Positions 60,401 through 64,000 of a stretch of 64,000 nucleotides of DNA are shown in pieces. The translations under genes were made by a program, and so were the position numbers. Below the pieces are notes generated by a model, which was not told the origin of the DNA, did no database searches, and worked only from the letters and a program-made list of their open reading frames with translations. Numbering within the stretch: position 1 is the stretch's first letter; each line of letters starts with the position of its first letter. The stretch comes from Neospora caninum Liverpool (taxonomy: Eukaryota; Apicomplexa; Conoidasida; Eucoccidiorida; Sarcocystidae), in NCBI RefSeq assembly GCF_000208865.1, contig NC_018393.1:1674001-1738000 (forward strand), written 5' to 3'.

Positions 60401-61578
60401 GGAGCCGGGCGAGCCCGGGAGCGCGTCGACATCCGTTTCCTGATTGTTTTTCTGCAGCAGGGCGGCAAGTGTTTAATGGCGGCAACGCCCCTCAACAGGG
60501 TGTTCCCGAGTTACCACGGCTTTCCCTCCCACGCGCAAGGCTCCACTATGACAACCGGCTGCGAGAGGACATGCCAACTGTTAGTCTTTCTTCGGATGCT
60601 CAAAGATACGAAGAGGCACTAGCAGGGGATATTCTGCATATGCAGCTGCTTCAGCTCCAAAAGCAGCACTTGGGGCCTAACCCAACCGAACACGAGCCAA
60701 GCCAGCAGATGTCGCCGTACGACAGGCCTTCCCGGTTCCTTAGTCCCTCTTCTCCCTGTTTATTTCCTCCTTACCTTCAGAAGCGAGGGTCAGAGAGGGG
60801 GGGGTCGGCTTCAGCAGATTTTCTTTCGTCATATACATCCACGCGAAATCATGATGGGGCAGGTTCAGAGCGCATCTCGATGCTCGACGAAGATTTTGCG
60901 ACAGCGCGAGATCTCGGTGGCCACTCCATCACTTCCGAAAAAGATACACCAGCATCGCAGTCCCTGCTATCTGCTTCCTTACTTTTGCTCGATGGGCTCG
61001 CTGGCCTGATGCGTGAAGCCTCGAGCGACTTTGAAGAAAGTGGGGGAAAGTTTGACTTCCCTGACATCAGAGCGCAGGCCGAAATGCCCATAGGTTTGCC
61101 GCAGTCGCATGCGAAGCGTCCCGAACTTGACTCTTCCATGGGGCCTGGTCAGTCAAGGAGCTACACGGCACTTCCACTTTCCCCAAGCTTGAGACCCATA
61201 GTTGCTCCACCGGAAAACATTCAGTGTCGTTGGAATTCCAATCCGACTGACGATTTTGGCTGCAGTGTCGGACGTTCTACCAGCCAACCGGCATTGTGGA
61301 GCCGGTACGACTTCGATAGGGATGAGGTCCTTTTGCCTGCAATGGGAGCTGAAGAGGAAGCAAAATATGTGTTCGGAAGCGAGCGACCCTCGGTCACGCT
61401 GCCAAGTGCAGTTGGCGCTACGCCAAGTATGCCGTGGTCCGCGCCCCATCCCACTGACGACACCGAAGTGGGTCAGTTCGATTTCAGCGCAACAAAAACC
61501 TCTTACTGTCTGCACTTGCCTTCCCGGCGGTCCGGCGGTCAGCAGTCTACGAGTAACGTGCAGCAGCACTTTCCTTAG
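54428..61578 (+). CDS. Putative LOTUS/OST-HTH-like RNA-binding protein, ~1509 aa
   Basis: Nine exons: 54428-54746, 55231-55364, 55643-55872, 56185-57840, 58064-58387, 58846-58938, 59271-59399, 59521-59613, 60027-61578. Each junction is GT/AG and in phase; total 4530 nt. The start context gcgaaaATGC suits coccidian translation. Segment 1 (residues ~137-228, exons 2-3): FLKQAVTSLYADQ, RVTLSNIPW, RPYQSEVVRRLKLL, NALHFFRILTDIFIVE, with the GxxVxLSxL...FLxxLxDIFxV pattern of a winged helix. It is followed directly by WFEGWIDPKSEENPYP..WRELEQYL, conserved-looking and possibly an OST-HTH-associated extension. Segment 2 (~888-1005, exons 6-9): ELRNLITNVLACNQQAVLLS, TYLRYGATLTP, YKLSDLLLCELGDICSIW, DRQLVVHD, again the LOTUS order with an insertion. 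Between and after are long Ser/Pro/Gln-rich disordered regions. LOTUS domains bind RNA or helicase partners in mRNA regulation; that role here is inference from pattern only. Confidence 0.75.
60368..60406 (+). repeat. 18-bp tandem duplication in exon 9 of the LOTUS-like gene
   Basis: The unit cgcggcggaatggggagc occurs twice in a row with flanking near-copies, giving GGMGSR-GGMGSR in the disordered C-terminal region. In frame. Confidence 0.85.
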
Positions 61579-62811
61579 AACTGTCACTGCGACTCCGGTT
61601 CAGTGAAATCCGGACGCAATGGCAGAGCTTCTGGATGGCCAGGCTTGCTTACTAGGGTAGCCTTGAGATCAGTCGCCTACTCACGACTTGCGCGTTGCTG
61701 CGGCAGGTCTGACGCATAGAGGTGGCACGCAAGTTTGTGCAAAAGGTACGTACGGACATACTCATCACAGGAGAGTATGTTCGACGTTAGTGGGGTTGGC
61801 GGCCCGTGCGTGGGCGAAGACCGTCAAGTTTTGGGCTGTGGGAGCTCTGCCTACTCCATAACGTACGGACGGAGGTGCCCCACAAGCAAATGACTGAAAC
61901 TGAAAAACGATGAGTTCTGCACTGTATGAAGACGACAAGGAGCGTCCCGCAGGGCAAGTATTTGTGTGTGGGGTCGATGCCTTCCACGGGATCTCAGATG
62001 GTGTTTGCTGGAGGGCAGCTCATCGCATGTGTCAATTCTTCTTAATGTTGTGCTGAAAGCTCAGCAATGGCAAGTCTTCTGTGTTCCTAAGGGTGTGGCA
62101 CATCAATATAAAACGTCATCCAAGTGCAACGTAGAAAAAGTGCCGTCCAGCTCGCTACCTTGATAGACTGGGGTAAACGTTGTTGCTTATTCAAATCGTA
62201 TTGTCAAGTGGCTGATCGGATGTTTGACGCCACCCAATTGGATACCGCGTGCGAGGATGTCTATTCATCGAGAAACGAACCTTCTTCCTCATTGTTAAGT
62301 CAAGCGTGCTCTCGAGTCTCGTTAACGGAGATTGAAATGGTCAGAGGTTGTGCGACGGTTTTGGCACCTTCGCTCATTTGTCTACCTACACTCTCAGGTC
62401 AGCTAGCAAGGCTGCAGATACATACAGGAAACTGTTTTTTAGTTTGAGGGGCGCGGGTCCGCTCTGTGGCCGCGTACACCGTTGTGGGCACACAGCGGAT
62501 TGCCTCGCCTAGTCCACTGTTTCCTCTCCTCATCGACGCAAAAAAATTGGGGACGAACAGAGTCCCAGACCCGCGTCCACTGTTTCCTCTCCTCATCGAC
62601 GCAAAAAAATTGGGGACGAACAGAGTCCCAGACCCGCAAACTAGCAGTAGCGAACCTGTTGATGGCCGCTGATTGCGTTTTCCAGTAGAACACGCCCGCT
62701 TCAATCATTGTGTAAAAGCCATCCATCAATGATGTGTTTCGAATCACCTTTCAACCGAGAAATTCATGCAGCAAAACGTGTACAGATGGCCTGCAACAGC
62801 GCACCAACAGA
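61579..62811. other. 3' flank of the LOTUS-like gene
   Basis: About 1.2 kb without a supported gene. Holds the 3' UTR and a perfect-to-near-perfect 63-bp tandem duplication (62514-62639). Confidence 0.4.
62514..62639. repeat. 63-bp direct tandem duplication
   Basis: The 63-base unit beginning ccactgtttcctctcctcat and including aaaaaaattggggacgaaca occurs at 62514-62576 and again at 62577-62639, differing only at the last few bases. Length is a multiple of three, so a minus-strand frame (ATG at 62726) stays open across it and repeats CVDEERKQW..RVWDSVRPQFF. Confidence 0.95.
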
Positions 62812-63666
62812 ATGGCTGCGGCCTCGCTGTATCGCCAGCATCTGTACTTTACTCCGGTTTATATTGCTCACAACCTAGACGAGTATAGGAATGCTATCTG
62901 TTTTAAGGTGTGTCTGTTCACCATTCCAGTTCCAACTACGGACTGTCAAGCCACCAATGTTTTTATTTGTGCCCAGAAGATGCGTCGGTTGGATGTGTTC
63001 GGGCGTCCCCTAGTCCGAGGACGGCAGTTTCTGTTCCACCGAAGTGGCCGCTAATCAACCCGAGGGTTCGGCGCAGAGATAGTGGGGTTCCTGCGCATCA
63101 AGAATCCTGCTGCACGCACCGTTCTACATTCGGCCGGCAGAAAAGCCGTTCGGCTATCAAGACAGTGCAACTGAACGGCCCTCATCTAAAATGTATTGTG
63201 CTGCCGTGCATCGGAGCGCGTGCCCTACCCCGAGAACCGTTCAGTCTCTCTAAATGTCAGTCCAACCACGGGGCGGATGCCTGACGGTTGTTTTACCCCT
63301 TTCTGATTGTAGGGCAGCCAACGTCATCAGAATTGGTCTGCTAGGAAATGTGGGTCATGCGCAACAAACTCCGGAGAACAAACACTATGGTCTTTCACCC
63401 CTGGGCATTTTCCCACTTCACGTCCCTCATCAGCTAAGTGGAAACGAAAAAAAAACCAGGACCCGCAAAAGCTCTTACACGTAAACTCGCCAAAGGCATG
63501 TGACACGTTGCACATTTCCTAGGATTCAGGTGCCCCCGAGTTTTGTCGCAACGCCATTTGACCACCAGACCTGGCTGGGATCTCCTGCCCAATATCATTC
63601 GATGTGCCCGGCGCGTCCAGCTGTCAAACAAAATGTTTTTCACTTTCAGTACAGCTACTGAATTTA
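62812..63666 (+). CDS. Candidate small gene at the right edge (weak, alternative readings)
   Basis: ATG at 62812 (ccaacagaATGGCTGCG) opens MAAASLYRQHLYFTPVYIAH..ICFK. Two readings are possible. Unspliced, it is an 80-residue frame ending at 63054. Spliced, a donor at 62908 (TTTAAG|GTGTGT), acceptor before 63312 (tctgattgtag|GGCAGC), donor after 63480 (TTACAC|GTAAAC) and acceptor before 63530 (taggattcag|GTGCCC) all keep phase 0 and give about 130 residues with a C-x2-C (KCGSCATNSGEQTLW), a Lys-rich patch (KWKRKKNQDPQKLL) and a stop near 63666. The last intron would be only ~49 bp, short for this group, so I do not trust the model. Confidence 0.22.
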
Positions 63667-64000
63667 CAACAATTAAGAAGTTCGAGGCGGCCACCAGGGG
63701 GCGGCCACATACTCGTGAACAGTCAATGGCTGAACCGCTAGATTGAAGCGGTGGCCAGCAGTGCTGCGCCGCCGATCGGTCTAGAACAATGCTTGACCCC
63801 GATCTTGCTGGCGAACTTCCCGGCCGGTCAGCTGACGGAGTCTTTCTTGCCTTTGCATAGTGGGGGGTGGTATCGCAGACACATGCTTCACTAGAGAGTT
63901 AAATCTAAACAGGCTGGCATACCCTAGAGTCCTAAAGGCACTTTTTAAATAAATACAGGCGTGTTCCGTTTAACCACGACACGTCTCTGTCCTCGATGCG
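63667..64000. other. Right edge, nothing recognised
   Basis: About 330 bp with no supported feature. Confidence 0.4.

Noticed and set aside
1..64000. Search for transposons, LTRs, CRISPR arrays, rRNA and integrated virus-like genes
   Set aside because: No terminal repeats, transposase or reverse-transcriptase motifs, spacer arrays, rRNA signatures or virus-like frames were seen by eye.

Overview
The window looks like nuclear DNA of a tissue-cyst coccidian (Apicomplexa, Sarcocystidae; Toxoplasma, Neospora, Hammondia or Besnoitia type). The basis is: multi-exon genes with GT..AG introns of roughly 130-1000 bp and pyrimidine-rich acceptors; long Ser/Arg/Glu-rich spacers inside proteins; (AT)n tracts joined to TGCATAT-type sequence; many TGCATGC words; and no operons. 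The species call is inference. No bacterial, viral, organellar, transposon or CRISPR sequence was recognised. The first ~26 kb is visibly GC-richer and more gene-dense than the remainder.

Layout. 391-2135 (-): 5' part of the splicing factor ISY1, whose 3' end lies off the left edge. 4685-7719 (-): a coiled-coil protein with a C-terminal SLFKAMRQ motif, with an unresolved reading-frame conflict. 8208-15471 (+): a four-exon, ~1819-residue DEAD-box-family RNA helicase with variant motifs. 19184-25915 (+): a three-exon, ~1921-residue protein with one RING finger followed by two FHA domains. 31082-35812 (-): a three-exon, ~1295-residue uncharacterised protein. 40912-41412 (-): a small predicted membrane protein. 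45678-49898 (-): a Kelch-repeat protein with a C-terminal coiled coil. 54428-61578 (+): a nine-exon, ~1509-residue protein that I interpret as carrying two LOTUS/OST-HTH-like winged-helix segments, a predicted RNA-binding module.

Exon joins were worked out by hand. Donor/acceptor dinucleotides and codon phase were checked at every junction stated. Four models (helicase, RING-FHA, 1295-residue protein, LOTUS-like protein) close as multiples of three from start to stop. ISY1 is open at its 3' end, the Kelch gene has a gap between exon 1 and the next certain exon, and the coiled-coil gene lacks a defined first exon. Weaker candidate exons are listed with low confidence at 4188-4319, 41639-41943, 50207-50602, 52897-53371 and 62812-63666.

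Three genes point to RNA metabolism (ISY1, the helicase, the LOTUS-like protein) and one to phospho-dependent ubiquitylation (RING-FHA). Neighbours are not expected to be co-regulated except possibly the head-to-head pair around 7720-8207. The most interesting items are the LOTUS-like gene, the unusual RING-FHA-FHA order, and the helicase with DRTGTGKT / DEVD / SGAT motifs and a ~350-residue insertion.
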